25,560 nucleotides of DNA from M55B120 sp965549355 (lineage in GTDB: Bacteria > Actinomycetota > Humimicrobiia > Humimicrobiales > Humimicrobiaceae), in assembly GCA_965549355.1 (NCBI GenBank), contig CBEVGD010000011.1, positions 1-25,560 of the forward strand, written 5' to 3'. The notes beneath the pieces are model-generated. The model was not told where the DNA came from and ran no database searches. It saw only the letters and a list, made by a program, of their open reading frames with translations. The position numbers and the translations under genes were made by a program. Positions 24,408-25,560 of the stretch are shown here, piece after piece. Positions within the stretch are counted from its first letter, which is position 1, and each line of letters starts with the position of its first letter.

Positions 24408-24435
24408 TTGACTTTAAGCTCCCAAATGATATACT
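24408..24435 (+). promoter_or_regulatory. rRNA operon promoter P1
   Basis: TTGACT (24408-24413), 16-base spacer, TATACT (24430-24435) preceded by TGA: a strong -35 with an extended -10. The predicted start is near 24442, about 170 bases before the 16S gene. Confidence 0.75.
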
Positions 24436-24478
24436 CTAATTCGCTGATTGAAGAGATTATTTGATAGTTTTTCTCCTA

Positions 24479-24509
24479 AAAAAAATAATTTAAATTAAAT
24501 TATTTTTTT
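24479..24509 (+). other. All-A/T inverted repeat between the rRNA promoters
   Basis: Two 13-base arms (24479-24491 and 24497-24509) are perfect inverted repeats around a 5-base centre, made only of A and T, ending directly before the P2 -35 hexamer. It may act as an UP element for the alpha subunit C-terminal domains at P2, or as a weak hairpin in the P1 transcript. Confidence 0.6.
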
Positions 24510-24510
24510 G

Positions 24511-24539
24511 TTGACAAGACATTACAGATATGATAAATT
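24511..24539 (+). promoter_or_regulatory. rRNA operon promoter P2
   Basis: A perfect TTGACA (24511-24516) is followed after 17 bases by TAAATT (24534-24539), preceded by TGA. Together with P1 this gives the tandem rRNA promoter layout common in bacteria. Confidence 0.65.
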
Positions 24540-24555
24540 TCTTCAGGTTGTTTGA

Positions 24556-24568
24556 TGTTCATTGAGAA
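24556..24568 (+). promoter_or_regulatory. Candidate boxA antitermination element in the 16S leader
   Basis: TGTTCATTGAGAA resembles the rRNA boxA/leader motif (E. coli TGCTCTTTAACAA; Bacillota TGCTCTTTGAAAA) and lies about 45 bases before the mature 16S end, where this element normally occurs. NusA, encoded in this window, takes part in boxA-dependent antitermination. Confidence 0.5.
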
Positions 24569-24613
24569 CTAAATAGTGCAAGTATTGGATTTTTACGTTA
24601 ATTTTTTACAGAT

Positions 24614-25560
<947 letters not shown>

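Overview
This window reads as a bacterial chromosome segment from an uncultured, moderately AT-rich, Gram-positive-like (Terrabacteria) lineage. All genes lie on the + strand. The gene order follows the housekeeping backbone known from Bacillota and some deep Actinomycetota: ispG-proS, then nusA-infB-rbfA-nrnA-truB-ribF-rpsO-pnp, then an M16 peptidase, dapB, RNase J, ftsK, cinA, thpR and recA. The partial 16S gene has standard bacterial primer sites. Its 3' portion (around 25450-25560) resembles Actinomycetota/Bacillota 16S, but I cannot place it more precisely without a search.

Layout: 24-5002 holds ispG (isoprenoid precursors), proS (prolyl-tRNA synthetase) and a RecD2 helicase. 5003-5195 is a leader with an extended -10 promoter and a strong terminator-like hairpin. 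5196-12520 is the transcription/translation operon nusA-infB-rbfA-nrnA-truB-ribF. 12521-15085 is rpsO-pnp, with its own candidate promoter. 15118-21249 carries the M16 peptidase, dapB, RNase J and ftsK/spoIIIE. 21286-24285 carries cinA, thpR and recA. 24286-24613 is a two-promoter rRNA control region, and 24614-25560 is the 5' part of a 16S rRNA gene.

No mobile element, CRISPR array or unknown multi-gene system was found; the content is core housekeeping. The unusual features are in gene expression. (1) infB has no well-placed canonical start: an almost perfect extended Shine-Dalgarno points at an AUU codon exactly where the conserved IF2 N-terminus begins. (2) The M16 peptidase reading frame has no ATG/GTG/TTG in its conserved N-terminal part; a Shine-Dalgarno lies upstream of an AUA. 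(3) truB is split by a T9 run followed directly by TAG, and a -1 shift (or one added U) restores the whole enzyme including the catalytic Asp. (4) rimP, ylxR and the L7Ae-like gene usually flanking nusA are missing, although a rimP-leader-like hairpin remains. (5) NusA and IF2, encoded next to each other, both carry long lysine-rich low-complexity extensions. (6) All five promoter candidates share an extended -10 TGN motif.
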